Source of the DNA: Bacteroidota bacterium
GTDB lineage: Bacteria > Bacteroidota > Ignavibacteria > Ignavibacteriales > Melioribacteraceae
Reading direction: 5' to 3'
Length of the DNA: 64,000 nt
NCBI GenBank assembly: GCA_018829205.1
Contig: JAHJUE010000006.1
Coordinates: forward strand, 248,001 to 312,000
A program made the position numbers and the translations under genes. Positions 45,981 through 55,948 of this stretch are shown here, piece by piece. The notes beneath the pieces are model-generated. The model did not search any database. It saw nothing but the letters and a program-made list of their open reading frames with translations, and was not told where the DNA came from. Position 1 is the first letter of the stretch. Each line of letters opens with the position of its first letter.

Positions 45981-47582
45981 TCATTTAGTATTGACACCAA
46001 ACGTTACATCATCAACAAAATTATTAATTTTTATATGTGCATCATTTAAACTAATTCTAGATTTTCCGTTAATTTTAAAATTTATGAATTGAACGCCTGA
46101 GATTTTATGTTCATTATTCAAGCCTGACATTGTCGATTCCTTAGGCCAAAAGCCTGCGGCAGTACAATTTTTAATGATTACATTCTTAATTTGTCCGGCT
46201 TTTTTCACATAACTCTTAGCATCGCTAATACTTCTGAAGTTAACATCAAAATCAAGTAATCTTTGTCTGTTGTCCTCAAACAACTTTTCAAAATGATTGT
46301 TTATGTAAAAAATGTTTTCAAATGTTGCCCCGTCTCTTGAATAAAGAGACATCCCTCTGTCTGACTCAACTATTTCATTGTTTTCAAAAGTAACATTTGA
46401 GATATTTCTTCTTGTTTCCGTACCGAGTTTCATTGCTGATTTTTTGGTCAGGAAAACACAGTTCTTTACAACAATATTATGGGAATCTTGCAGCAAATTG
46501 GAATTGCCTGACGTTTTAATGGCGATATTATCATCGCTGCAGTACATAAAACAGTTATCAACGGTTACATTTGTTGCTCCGTCAGGATCAATACCGTCTG
46601 TATTATAAACCTTTCGGTCGTTTATCATTTTAATATCCCGGAAAGCAACATTATCTGAAGCAAGTATATGTGTATTCCATGCAGCCGGGTCACGCAGCAT
46701 TATTCCCTCAACAACTACATTTTTAGAATCCCTAACGCGGATTAAGTTAGCAGGTTTACCCTGCTGACGAACAATGGCGCCCTGTCCGTCGATTATTCCT
46801 CTTCCCCATATTTTCACATTTTCCGCCTCGCCAATTAATATCAGGCGGCTATATGTCATCTTCCAGCCTTTATTAGTATAGTTTTCAGGATCATTTACCT
46901 GATCTGCTTCCTGAAACCCTTCATCCTGAGGGTAATCTTTTCTATCCGTTGAACCGAGAATTACTGCACCGGGGGCAAGGTAAATTTGAGAGTTTGTCTT
47001 TAATTCCAAAGTTCCGGTCAAATAAACTCCAGCAGGGAAATAAAGTATTTTTCTCTCAACGGCTGTTTCATTGATTGCATTCTGAATTTTTAAAGTTTCA
47101 ATTTGCTTTCCTTGCACATCAACTAGATAGTTATTAATACTTACAACTTTGTTATCCACAGTGTCCGGAGTTTCATTCAAAATTTGGTTTGCAAAAATAA
47201 ACAGTCTTTCAAGCTCATTTACATATACAACAAGTTTTTTGGGTACTTTTAATTTCAGTTTGATTTCGTTTCCTTCACATTCAGATTCAATTTTGTAACG
47301 AACCGGACTAATTGAGTAGGACTTAACCTTATTAGGTAAGGTTATTTTTATTTCGGTTTCACCTTTCATCCCGAAGTTTGTATAATGTATATCTTTATAA
47401 TGCTCAACAAACACATCACTGCCGTTAACATTAATATCGAAGACTTCACTTTTTTCAGCTTTGTACAGAACCGGATATTTTTCAATATAATTTTCATATG
47501 AGCCGTAGAATACCAAACTGATTATTATCACCGGTAAAAGGGATAAAACAATTCCTTGAGTTATTTTTGAACGAGTTTTCAT
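45981..47582 (-). CDS. GH28-like beta-helix hydrolase with N-terminal membrane anchor
   Basis: A 533-residue protein. I start at the ATG at 47582; the open frame runs further upstream but into the preceding gene. A single hydrophobic segment (about 7-27) may anchor it or act as an uncleaved signal. A beta-sandwich domain (about 45-130) precedes the right-handed helix. The catalytic Asp set is N-T-D329-G and S-D350-D351 (CSDDNIAIK), as in GH28. The G-H-G His loop of polygalacturonases is replaced by KKSAMKLG, and the RIK motif is absent. The N-terminal sandwich recalls GH49-type enzymes. It may be an exo-acting uronidase or rhamnosidase-type hydrolase. Confidence 0.75.
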   Translation of the reverse strand: MKTRSKITQGIVLSLLPVIIISLVFYGSYENYIEKYPVLYKAEKSEVFDINVNGSDVFVEHYKDIHYTNFGMKGETEIKITLPNKVKSYSISPVRYKIESECEGNEIKLKLKVPKKLVVYVNELERLFIFANQILNETPDTVDNKVVSINNYLVDVQGKQIETLKIQNAINETAVERKILYFPAGVYLTGTLELKTNSQIYLAPGAVILGSTDRKDYPQDEGFQEADQVNDPENYTNKGWKMTYSRLILIGEAENVKIWGRGIIDGQGAIVRQQGKPANLIRVRDSKNVVVEGIMLRDPAAWNTHILASDNVAFRDIKMINDRKVYNTDGIDPDGATNVTVDNCFMYCSDDNIAIKTSGNSNLLQDSHNIVVKNCVFLTKKSAMKLGTETRRNISNVTFENNEIVESDRGMSLYSRDGATFENIFYINNHFEKLFEDNRQRLLDFDVNFRSISDAKSYVKKAGQIKNVIIKNCTAAGFWPKESTMSGLNNEHKISGVQFINFKINGKSRISLNDAHIKINNFVDDVTFGVNTK

Positions 47583-47589
47583 AATCAAC

Positions 47590-49638
47590 CTATTTTTCCG
47601 TCCAACCCGGCAAAGAGACAGTTGCCTGGTAATTTGAATAATTGTATAAATCATTTCTTACAGGCTTATAAAGGTCCCCTTTTTTAGGATTATCGCTCTG
47701 TGTATACACCCAAATTTCGTATGGATCCCAAACAACGATTTCATCTCTTGCATCTCCGTAAATATCTAACACTGCATTGCATAAATAAGGATGTCCGTCG
47801 CCGGGGAAAGTCATTACTCTTCTGCCTTTGCCATCGTAAACTCCACCTTCATCTACATCCGGAGATAACACAAAATATTCAACACCGTTGCCTGTCCAAT
47901 TCAAAGGTAGCATCATACTTCCTTGCTGCACGGGTTCAATCTGATTATAGATATTCCCTTCGGAATCGTAGAAAGTTATTATTCCCTGGTTGCCGTGAAA
48001 ATTAACTGATACCGTTTCCAGCCCAGGTAAATCTTCCCTGAAATTTGCTACAGAGGGATTCTGTACATGACCTACGTAATGATGCTGAGATATATTACCA
48101 TTAAGATCGGTTCTAAAATATCCTTCATCGCTTGCCGCATACATCATTTGGAGTCCTTTTTGTTTGTTAGGGTTAAAATCCACTATCGCTACTCCATCAG
48201 CATGTTGCTCTATCCCTTCAAGACTCCAAAGTTTTTTCCCATCGTTATCGTATAACGAATAGTCAATAGCCAGTTCATCTTTGCCGTCATTGTCAATATC
48301 AAATGCATAGGGATAATGTCCTGTATTTGTTTGGGCCTCCCAAATTAGTTCTAGATTGTTATTGTAAATCCAGAAGTGATTATATCTATTCTTTATTAGT
48401 ATATCGCCGTCAAATCCATTTCCACTTATATCACAAAAGAACAGACAATCACCTAAAATATTTTGTCCTTCTTTTCCATCAATTATATCATGGGGAGTAT
48501 CAATTTCGTTTATTTTTTCCCCGGTTGCGCCATCAACTACAATCAGTTTTCGATTCATACAATAAACAACTTCAGTCTTTCCATTATTGTCTATATCATG
48601 TATCTGAAACGGAACATCTGTGGTCTGGAAAAATTTAAAAAGGTCCGGCTTTCCAATCTGCCAAAGCCTTTTACCATCGAATGTCATAGCGGTTAAGCAT
48701 GAAAGCTCATTATTATCCCCTCTAGGACCGTAGCTCATTATTTGTCCCATCAAAACATCAATCTGACCATCATTATTGAGATCGCCAAAACGGAGATTAC
48801 GGCCTACACCGAAACCGGGAGTTTCTATCTTTTTCCATAATACCATTTCGGGATTGCTATTCTGAAGCCTACGTTCCTCTTTTTTTCTTAATTTTCTTTT
48901 TTCCACATATTTTGAATAAGCTTCCTCAGTAGTTGTAACTAATACAGATTCATACTTAGTAGGGATATCCGACATTAAACCAATTTTACCTGAAGGATAG
49001 TTAGAATCTTCAGCGTTCAACGTTGGTCCGTCCATTATAGAAGCAGTTATTTTATCGCCCTTTACACTTACGTTAAGAGTTATATATGTTCCTGTTTCAT
49101 AAATGTAACTTTTTTCATCCAGTATTTTTTCGTAAGGTTTGTGGAATGCGGTTGCATTCTTTACCATTTTTAATATTGCTTTATCATTATTAATACCGAA
49201 AAAATAATAGCATCGATCGTTCTGATATCTGAACAATATACCGCTTTGTTTTTCCGTCGATTCGGGCTGCATTGAAACGGTTAACGTATAGTCAGTCCAA
49301 AGTGAATCACCTGTGATTATCGTTGGGTGAGTAAAATTCTCGGGATTATTATAGGTCTGAACTAAAATCTTTTTCTTGTTCTCTTTATATATCCACCATG
49401 CTCTTTGGCTTCCAACAGCTTCATTCTGAGCAGAAACCGACCAACCGAATTTTGATGCTGCCTCTTGAACAAAATGATATTCAGCATATGCTTTAACAAA
49501 GCTGGACACCATTCTGACTGGAAATTTTTTAAAGTTTTCCTTTAATAAAAATTTCTCTTCGCTATTATTATCTTGAGCATAAGACACACAAGTAATCATT
49601 ACAAGTAATAGAAAGAACAATTTCCCATCAAATTTCAT
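47590..49638 (-). CDS. LamG plus FG-GAP propeller protein 1 (PL11-like, unassigned)
   Basis: A 682-residue secreted protein (signal peptide 1-21, ends SYAQ). Residues about 28-240 form a concanavalin-like domain (SGILFRYQNDRCYYFFGI; KIGLMSDIPTKY). A short charged linker leads to a propeller (265-680) with Ca2+-binding FG-GAP-like repeats: GDLNNDGQIDVLMGQ, DIDNNGKTEVVYC, DIDNDGKDELAID, and HADGVAIVDFNP. The tail has DIYGDARDEIVVWDPYEIWVYTQ and YNYSNYQAT. The blade order and the H-A-D-G and late R-D-E-V motifs resemble PL11 rhamnogalacturonan lyases (HGDAxHVxD; GDWREEV), but similarity is distant. It is probably a polysaccharide lyase or pectin-binding protein. It has two paralogs in this locus. 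Confidence 0.65.
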   Translation of the reverse strand: MKFDGKLFFLLLVMITCVSYAQDNNSEEKFLLKENFKKFPVRMVSSFVKAYAEYHFVQEAASKFGWSVSAQNEAVGSQRAWWIYKENKKKILVQTYNNPENFTHPTIITGDSLWTDYTLTVSMQPESTEKQSGILFRYQNDRCYYFFGINNDKAILKMVKNATAFHKPYEKILDEKSYIYETGTYITLNVSVKGDKITASIMDGPTLNAEDSNYPSGKIGLMSDIPTKYESVLVTTTEEAYSKYVEKRKLRKKEERRLQNSNPEMVLWKKIETPGFGVGRNLRFGDLNNDGQIDVLMGQIMSYGPRGDNNELSCLTAMTFDGKRLWQIGKPDLFKFFQTTDVPFQIHDIDNNGKTEVVYCMNRKLIVVDGATGEKINEIDTPHDIIDGKEGQNILGDCLFFCDISGNGFDGDILIKNRYNHFWIYNNNLELIWEAQTNTGHYPYAFDIDNDGKDELAIDYSLYDNDGKKLWSLEGIEQHADGVAIVDFNPNKQKGLQMMYAASDEGYFRTDLNGNISQHHYVGHVQNPSVANFREDLPGLETVSVNFHGNQGIITFYDSEGNIYNQIEPVQQGSMMLPLNWTGNGVEYFVLSPDVDEGGVYDGKGRRVMTFPGDGHPYLCNAVLDIYGDARDEIVVWDPYEIWVYTQSDNPKKGDLYKPVRNDLYNYSNYQATVSLPGWTEK

Positions 49639-49711
49639 TTTACTCTCCCATTGCGCTTATTTATAATTAGCACTTTAAATTCCTTAAGAATGTACCTTGA
49701 CGCATCACCAA

Positions 49712-51772
49712 TCATTTTGTCCAGCCCGGTGATGAGAAAGTTGCCTGGTAATTCGAATAATTGTATAATTCATTCCTTGTAGGTTTATAGAGCTTACCCG
49801 TTTTAGGATTGTCATCTTGAGTATAAACCCAAATTTCATAAGGGTCCCAAACAACTACTTCATCTCGGGAATCACCTGTTATATCGAGCGTAGCATTGCA
49901 CATTACAGGATGTCCGTCCCCTGGAAAAGCAACCACACGTCTTCCCCAGCCGTCATATATTCCGCCTTCCATAACATCCGGAGATAGTACAAAGTATTCT
50001 TCACCGTCTCCTTTCCAATTTAGAGGCAGCATCATACTTCCATGCTGGACAGGTTCAAATTGTTTATAAATATTTCCCTCACTGTCGAAATAAGTGACAA
50101 TACCCTGATTACCATGAAAGTTTATCGATACAGTTTCTAATCCTGGAAGATCATCTCTATAATTTGCACTAGAAGGGTTTTGTACGTGGCCGATGAAATG
50201 ATGCTTTAATATATCACCTTGCAAATTGAGCATAAGAGCTCCTTCATCACTTCCTGCCCAAAATATTTTTGGTTCGCTATCTATGCCTGGATTAAAATTT
50301 AGAATTGCTATACCATCTGCATGCTGTTTTAATTCGTTATGGCTCCAAAGTTTGGTGCCGTCGTCATCATACATAGCGTAACCGATCGCGAGTTCATCTT
50401 TGCGGTCATTATCTATATCATATGCAAAAGGATAATGCCCGATTTGATTATCTTTTGTACCGGTAACTTCCCAAACAACATCAAGCTGATCATTCAAAAC
50501 CCAAAAGTTTGTTTGTCGATCTTTAATAACTATGTCACTGTCATATCCCTTCCCTGAGAGATCACAAAAGAAAAGGCAGTCGCCCAAAATATTTTCGTAA
50601 CGCGTTGCAGGAGGTTTAGCTAATGGTGTTGGTTTTTTGTATTTGGTTTTTCCGGTCGCACCGTCTGCTACAATTATTTCGGAGGATTTACAATATATAA
50701 CTTCATTTTTCCCATCATTATCTATATCGTGTATTTGAAAAGGAAGGTCGGTTGTAAGAAAATATTTAATTATATCCGGTTTACCAATTTGCCACAACTC
50801 TTCACCATCAAAGGTCATAGCTGTAAGACAATAAAGTTCGTTATAATCCCCTTTCGGTCCGTGGTTTTCCACTTGACCAATTAATACATCTATTTGACCG
50901 TCGTTGTTCAAATCACCGAAGCGGAGATTTCTTCCGACGCCAAATCCGGGCGTTTCAATTTTCTTCCATAATTTTAACTTAGGATTTGCGGCTTGTAAAC
51001 GGAGTTCTTCTTCATCTCGTAGTTTTTCTTGCTTAGTAATCTTTTCATATTCATCTTTAGAGGTAGTAACCAGCACGGAATAAAATTTTGTAGGAACATC
51101 GGACATTAATCCGATTTTCCCTTTGGGAAAGTTTTCATCCGTAGCTTTTAACTCAGGTCCATTTTCAAACGAAGCAGTAATATCTGAACCATTAACATGT
51201 ACAACAGCAGTAAGAATTTCACCAGGAGGTGCTTTGTAATCTTTCTCGGCTAAAATTTTAACTGTAGATTTTCTGAATGCATAACCGTGTTTTGCCATCT
51301 TCAACACAGCTTTGTTTCCTTCAACCCCGAAGAAATAAAAACATCTATCGTTTTCATATCTAAATAGAATACCGCTTTGCTTTTCGGTAGATGATGGTTT
51401 GAACTTAACTGTGAGAGTATAGTCAGTCCATAATGGGTCACCAGCAATAACAATTGGATGAGTATAATCATCCGGGTTATCAAAAGTTTGAGCCATCAGA
51501 TTTTGGCCGCCCTCGTTAAATATCCACCATGCACGCTGACTGCCGACCGCACCTTCGTGAGTTGAGGAAACCCAGTTTCCTTTAGGTGCAACTTCCGGTA
51601 AATAGTGATATTCGGCAAAAGCTTTTACGAAAGCCGAAAACATCCCTACTCTCTGGCTGCTAAAATCGTCTTGCAATAAAATTGCTTCATCCAAATTAAC
51701 TTTACTGCCAAACAATAGAATTGGGGTATAAAGAATTAATGTGAACAGAATTTTTTTATTTATAATCTTCAT
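49712..51772 (-). CDS. LamG plus FG-GAP propeller protein 2 (PL11-like, unassigned)
   Basis: A 686-residue secreted paralog of the protein encoded just downstream, similar along the whole length. The signal peptide covers about 1-22. The concanavalin-like domain (30-245) contains SGILFRYENDRCFYFFGV. The propeller contains FGVGRNLRFGDLNNDGQIDVLIG, DIDNDGKNEVIYC, DIDNDRKDELAIGYAMYDDDG, HADGIAILNFNPG, GNQGIVTYFDSEG and SRDEVVVWDPYEIW. Every motif conserved between the two is also present in the third copy at 59719-61779, apart from substitutions in the fourth blade. That points to selection on a shared active or binding site. It lies between GH28 polygalacturonase and its own paralog. Confidence 0.65.
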   Translation of the reverse strand: MKIINKKILFTLILYTPILLFGSKVNLDEAILLQDDFSSQRVGMFSAFVKAFAEYHYLPEVAPKGNWVSSTHEGAVGSQRAWWIFNEGGQNLMAQTFDNPDDYTHPIVIAGDPLWTDYTLTVKFKPSSTEKQSGILFRYENDRCFYFFGVEGNKAVLKMAKHGYAFRKSTVKILAEKDYKAPPGEILTAVVHVNGSDITASFENGPELKATDENFPKGKIGLMSDVPTKFYSVLVTTSKDEYEKITKQEKLRDEEELRLQAANPKLKLWKKIETPGFGVGRNLRFGDLNNDGQIDVLIGQVENHGPKGDYNELYCLTAMTFDGEELWQIGKPDIIKYFLTTDLPFQIHDIDNDGKNEVIYCKSSEIIVADGATGKTKYKKPTPLAKPPATRYENILGDCLFFCDLSGKGYDSDIVIKDRQTNFWVLNDQLDVVWEVTGTKDNQIGHYPFAYDIDNDRKDELAIGYAMYDDDGTKLWSHNELKQHADGIAILNFNPGIDSEPKIFWAGSDEGALMLNLQGDILKHHFIGHVQNPSSANYRDDLPGLETVSINFHGNQGIVTYFDSEGNIYKQFEPVQHGSMMLPLNWKGDGEEYFVLSPDVMEGGIYDGWGRRVVAFPGDGHPVMCNATLDITGDSRDEVVVWDPYEIWVYTQDDNPKTGKLYKPTRNELYNYSNYQATFSSPGWTK

Positions 51773-51787
51773 CTGATTTCCCTATTA

Positions 51788-53404
51788 TTATTTAATAATT
51801 GCTCCAGCAGGTAAATCATCAACTTCTTTTACAACTTCTTTAACATGAATTAAGTTGTTACTTCCGATTACTATATCTTTTGTATCGGTGCCGCCGACTT
51901 TTAGAAATTGTTCTGTCCCCGGCAGAGGATTGCAGTTATAGATATATGAATTAATTACATTCTCTAGTTCGATTAAAGGAACTCCAGATAACGGCTTTAA
52001 AGTTTTGATTCCTTCCAATTCAAGATTTTCGACTATAGCTGCTTTAACGACCGGACCTTTTTCAACATCAATAGTAATGTTGTGAAGTTCAATATTTTTT
52101 GATCTTTCAATTTCAAATCCGGTTTTTGCAGACATGTTGATATCGTTAAAAGTAACGTTATCAATCCATCTCTCTTCTAACCCGATAAGCGCAACAGCTC
52201 TGTTTACTTCCGTTGCAGTAATATTGCTGAAATGAATGTTTCTGAATTGAGGAGTTCTTTCGGATAAAGGTTCTTCTTCCGATTTCTTGTATTTCATATT
52301 AAGCTTTATCGCCTCTAGACGGATATCTTTCATCACTATATTATCAACTCGTATTTCTTCTACTATTCCGCCTCTTCCTCTCATTGTTTTAATTCTTATT
52401 CCTCTATCAGTGCCATCAAAAACGCAATTGGATATTGTTACTTTTCTAACATCGCCCGACATCTCGCTTCCGATAACTACACCGCCGTGCCCAGAAAGCA
52501 TAGTGCAGTTTGTAATTGTTATATTTTGACACGCTTTACCCCAATCTCTCCCGTCTCTGTCTCTTCCTGATTTAATTGTAATACAGTCATCACCAACACT
52601 AATATGGCAGTCTGAAATATGAACATAACTGCATGAGGTTGGGTTAATACCATCAGTATTCGGCGAATCCGGTGGATTAGTAATAGTAATACCTGTTATA
52701 GTTACATTTTCGCAGAAGGCCGGGTTGATAGTCCAGAAAGGGGGATTTTGGATGGAGACACCTTCAATTAATATATTTTTAGATTCAAAAGCCTGGAACA
52801 TCGGCGGTCTTAAAAAGTGACCGCTCTGCCATTGATCAGTATCAGGCGCCTTTACATCTTTATTCAAATCTTTGTGCATCTGCTGGTACTTTGTCCAAGG
52901 AACCTCTTTACCATTTTTTGAAGCATCTCTAACAATGTTATTATAATCCCACCATTTTTTACCTTGTCCTTCTATCAAACCTCTACCGCGAATAGCAATA
53001 TTTTCAACACGATATGCATATAACTGCGGTGAAAAATTCATTCCTACAGTCCCTTCCCAGCGATATTTAATCATAGGCAGGTAATCATCGTAGTCATCGG
53101 TAAACTTTAAAATTGAGCCTGCTTCAAGATAAATTGTAATATTACTCTTGAAGTGAATAGGACCTGTTAGGTATTCACCCGCCGGGAAATAAATAGTACC
53201 GCCACCGGCTTCCGAGGCGTCATCAATTGCTTTTTTTATAAGATCGGTAACTTTTTCTTTACCTGTATTATCTGCTTTATAATCCAGTATATTTAAGAAA
53301 GTACTGCTGCTGTTGTTTGTTTTAGATTGAGCATGCGAAGGACCTGCAGTAATTAAGAGAATTATAATGATGAGTAAATTAAAAATCTTATTAATCTTGA
53401 ACAT
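51788..53404 (-). CDS. GH28 polygalacturonase
   Basis: A 538-residue secreted enzyme (signal peptide 1-26, ends SHAQ). It is a right-handed beta-helix with the full GH28 set: N249-T-D251-G, G-D272-D273-C, G-H306-G and R337-I-K339. This set defines active polygalacturonases that hydrolyse alpha-1,4-galacturonan, here probably exo-acting or acting on short or rhamnogalacturonan-linked chains because of the long insertion with YQQMHKDLNKDV near 173-184. AAGGAG lies before the ATG. It is the best preserved hydrolase in the locus and follows the DUF4861 gene closely. Confidence 0.95.
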   Translation of the reverse strand: MFKINKIFNLLIIIILLITAGPSHAQSKTNNSSSTFLNILDYKADNTGKEKVTDLIKKAIDDASEAGGGTIYFPAGEYLTGPIHFKSNITIYLEAGSILKFTDDYDDYLPMIKYRWEGTVGMNFSPQLYAYRVENIAIRGRGLIEGQGKKWWDYNNIVRDASKNGKEVPWTKYQQMHKDLNKDVKAPDTDQWQSGHFLRPPMFQAFESKNILIEGVSIQNPPFWTINPAFCENVTITGITITNPPDSPNTDGINPTSCSYVHISDCHISVGDDCITIKSGRDRDGRDWGKACQNITITNCTMLSGHGGVVIGSEMSGDVRKVTISNCVFDGTDRGIRIKTMRGRGGIVEEIRVDNIVMKDIRLEAIKLNMKYKKSEEEPLSERTPQFRNIHFSNITATEVNRAVALIGLEERWIDNVTFNDINMSAKTGFEIERSKNIELHNITIDVEKGPVVKAAIVENLELEGIKTLKPLSGVPLIELENVINSYIYNCNPLPGTEQFLKVGGTDTKDIVIGSNNLIHVKEVVKEVDDLPAGAIIK

Positions 53405-53469
53405 GTATGGTCTCCTTAAAATGAAGTTGTAAATTTTTGTCTGTCACTAAATTCAAAAGTGTTTTACTT

Positions 53470-54717
53470 TTATTTCAACAAAATCAATTTTATTATAACG
53501 GGTTCGCCTATTTCATCAGATACATTGAGCAGATAATTTGCCCACTGTTTCGGGGAAGTAACACCGCCATCCTTTTCCCAAGCGCCTGCAAAACCGTATT
53601 TTAGTTCAAGTGTACCTTTGGGAAATAGGAAGCCGTAGTTCGGACCGTTATTGGGAATATCTATTAACGTAGTATCATTTTTGATATAAATTTCTTCTGT
53701 ATCATATTTATTTGTTATTACTATTCCTCTCGCAATAAGATGATTTAGAATACCTGCTTCATAAACATCTTGAGCAATTGCCATCATATATTCCGGCTTT
53801 TTTTTATATACGAAGTCCTCATAAATTTGTCTCATACCGGCACCGAAACGTATATCCCTTTTATTCCCGGGGTACTTAGTCATTTTCAATTCAACTGTGG
53901 TATATCTTTTTAGGGAAGCGATCGAATAAACAATTTCAAATTCGTATGTGCCGAGATCTGTTCGCCAATCTGTTACTTTTGTTTTTACTATTGCGCGTAA
54001 CGGGCCGTCTGCTAAAATTTTCGAATCATATTTAGCATCTCTCTCAATTTTCTTTGAAATTGAGTAAGCGTTAGTTGTCCAAGGTCGTGCAATATTTCCG
54101 TTTGCCTCTTGAATAAAAATAGAATGGAGCGACATTGTATTTGCTGTCAGAAGAAAATCATGTCCGAATTCTGCAGAAAAGGTATGCTGTGGATGTTTTA
54201 CTTCACCATAGAAATAATCGAGAGATAATCTCGGAATTGTTTTTCCGATCACGTCAATTTGTGTAGCACCGTAAGTGAGATAAGTCATAATTTCCGATTC
54301 CCACAAAGGTTTATATACTGTCCATGGATCGCGGGGACGGTCATCTATAACTGCATTTACCCTCTTCAAAAATTTATTTGCTTTATTTTTGTCTTCACCA
54401 AAATTTATTTCAACATCAATAATTTGTTTACTTTCAAAATCGATTTGAAAGAATAATTCATCCCATTTTCCATTTTTATCCAGATCATCCAGCTGAAAAG
54501 GTATTTCCCAAGTATTTTTATCCTTCACCGTGGTTATTGAAATAACGGATTTTCCCTCAGGGATATTTAATTCTGTCCTGTTTATCACAACAGGTGCGTC
54601 CGGGAATGGATTCTTTAATGAATTTTCAACTGTTACAATGGCTTTATTCTGCGCGACGGCATCATTTAAGAAGGACATTAAAAATATTGTTATTAGAAGT
54701 AATATTTTATTTTGCAT
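53470..54717 (-). CDS. DUF4861-family secreted protein
   Basis: A 415-residue exported protein (signal peptide 1-22, ends AVAQ). The beta-rich sequence carries DUF4861 marks: PFQLDDLDKNGKWDELFFQIDF, RPRDPWTVYKPLWESE, GYTLTYGATQ-like (here MTYLTYGATQIDVIGK), and NYGFLFPKG. The family occurs next to GH105 and pectin genes in many Bacteroidota but has no established activity to my knowledge. The fold looks like the galactose-mutarotase/lyase beta-sandwich class. Its place between a phosphatase and a polygalacturonase supports action on uronic-acid oligosaccharides. AGGTAAATT precedes the ATG. Confidence 0.8.
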   Translation of the reverse strand: MQNKILLLITIFLMSFLNDAVAQNKAIVTVENSLKNPFPDAPVVINRTELNIPEGKSVISITTVKDKNTWEIPFQLDDLDKNGKWDELFFQIDFESKQIIDVEINFGEDKNKANKFLKRVNAVIDDRPRDPWTVYKPLWESEIMTYLTYGATQIDVIGKTIPRLSLDYFYGEVKHPQHTFSAEFGHDFLLTANTMSLHSIFIQEANGNIARPWTTNAYSISKKIERDAKYDSKILADGPLRAIVKTKVTDWRTDLGTYEFEIVYSIASLKRYTTVELKMTKYPGNKRDIRFGAGMRQIYEDFVYKKKPEYMMAIAQDVYEAGILNHLIARGIVITNKYDTEEIYIKNDTTLIDIPNNGPNYGFLFPKGTLELKYGFAGAWEKDGGVTSPKQWANYLLNVSDEIGEPVIIKLILLK

Positions 54718-54724
54718 AATTTAC

Positions 54725-55939
54725 CTACTCTTTTATTAATTCAAATGAATCAAATAATTCACCTGTTGCAGTGTATGATTTATAGTCAAGTAAATTCCCG
54801 TCAACGGATATTACCTGAAATAATTGCAGACCATTTCCGGTCTTTACCATAAGGTTTTTATATTTATCATTCAGAGAATAAACCTTGGGACCGCTTACTG
54901 AAACAACATAAACGGTTCCTTTTTCATTGTTACCGACTATCTGTCCGTTTTTAAGCTTATAAGTTCGTCCGTAAGCATGATCGTGTCCTTGCAGCACCAG
55001 GTCAACTCCATAATTATCATACAGAGGAAGAAGCTTTTCTTGATACTCCCTGCTATCTCTATTTTTACCTGTTGAATACAAAGGCTGATGAATTGATACT
55101 ATAGTCCATTTACACTTATTGTTTTCAAGCTTTTCCTCTAGCCATGGAAGCTGTGCATTTAAATCTTCACTGCCGTTTAAAACAATAAACCGGACATCCT
55201 GATAATCGAAATAATAATTTGTCTCCAATAAATCATCCACGCCATTTGCAGGAAGCGTAAAATGGGGTCGCCAAAGAGGAGTAAGGATTTTTCTCTTATT
55301 ATCTTCAACCGGATAATATATTAACCCTCTGTATTCATGATTTCCGGCAGCTGGCATAAGAGGAGTCATCCGGGTAATAAAACCTGCAGCATAAAAGAAT
55401 TCGCCCCACAACTCATCACGGGAAGGATCTGTTATTAAGTCGCCGGCTATGAGCCAGAATGCTGCTTGGGGTGCCTCCGAATAAGCCGCTCGGAAAATTC
55501 TCGATACAAACGACTTTAGATAATTTTGCGGATCTCCAAAATAAATAAATCGGAAAGGAGAAGGTTTGTTTGATGCAGTTTTAAATTGGCTCCACTCACT
55601 CCATACCGAATCGTGACCAACTTTATAAGTATATAGCGTTTGGGGATTCAAATCGGTCAATGTTGATGAATAATGGTAAACGATATCACCGGTGTTTAGG
55701 AGAACTTCCTCAATTTTTACCGGAAAGGATTTTACATTATCAACAAAGCTTGTGTCAGCAGTAGCTTCAGCAACACTTACTTCAGAGTTTATATACATAT
55801 CCACCGTTCTCCAAGTAACTGAAATACTTTCTGCCGGCTTTTCAGTTAAATTCAAAACTATTCTTTGGGGTGTCCCTTCTTCCTGACCGAAAGCAGAAGA
55901 AAATGTTATTAATATTATATAAAGAAAAAACTTCATCAT
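54725..55939 (-). CDS. purple-acid-phosphatase-like metallophosphoesterase
   Basis: A 404-residue secreted enzyme (signal peptide 1-18). Residues 22-122 form the N-terminal FN3-like domain of purple acid phosphatases. The catalytic domain has all dinuclear metal motifs: FGD136 in YFGDPQ, AGD167, G-N200-H201-E, H284 in SIHQP and G-H319-D-H321. The extra Tyr of Fe(III) purple enzymes is replaced by Pro-Gln-Asn-Tyr (Tyr140), at a plausible distance. It removes phosphate from esters outside the cell or in the periplasm. A phosphatase in a pectin locus is unusual, because known pectins are not phosphorylated. It may scavenge phosphate or act on a modified oligosaccharide. Spacing of seven bases to the next gene implies one transcript. 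Confidence 0.88.
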   Translation of the reverse strand: MMKFFLYIILITFSSAFGQEEGTPQRIVLNLTEKPAESISVTWRTVDMYINSEVSVAEATADTSFVDNVKSFPVKIEEVLLNTGDIVYHYSSTLTDLNPQTLYTYKVGHDSVWSEWSQFKTASNKPSPFRFIYFGDPQNYLKSFVSRIFRAAYSEAPQAAFWLIAGDLITDPSRDELWGEFFYAAGFITRMTPLMPAAGNHEYRGLIYYPVEDNKRKILTPLWRPHFTLPANGVDDLLETNYYFDYQDVRFIVLNGSEDLNAQLPWLEEKLENNKCKWTIVSIHQPLYSTGKNRDSREYQEKLLPLYDNYGVDLVLQGHDHAYGRTYKLKNGQIVGNNEKGTVYVVSVSGPKVYSLNDKYKNLMVKTGNGLQLFQVISVDGNLLDYKSYTATGELFDSFELIKE

Positions 55940-55948
55940 TTTTTCAAC

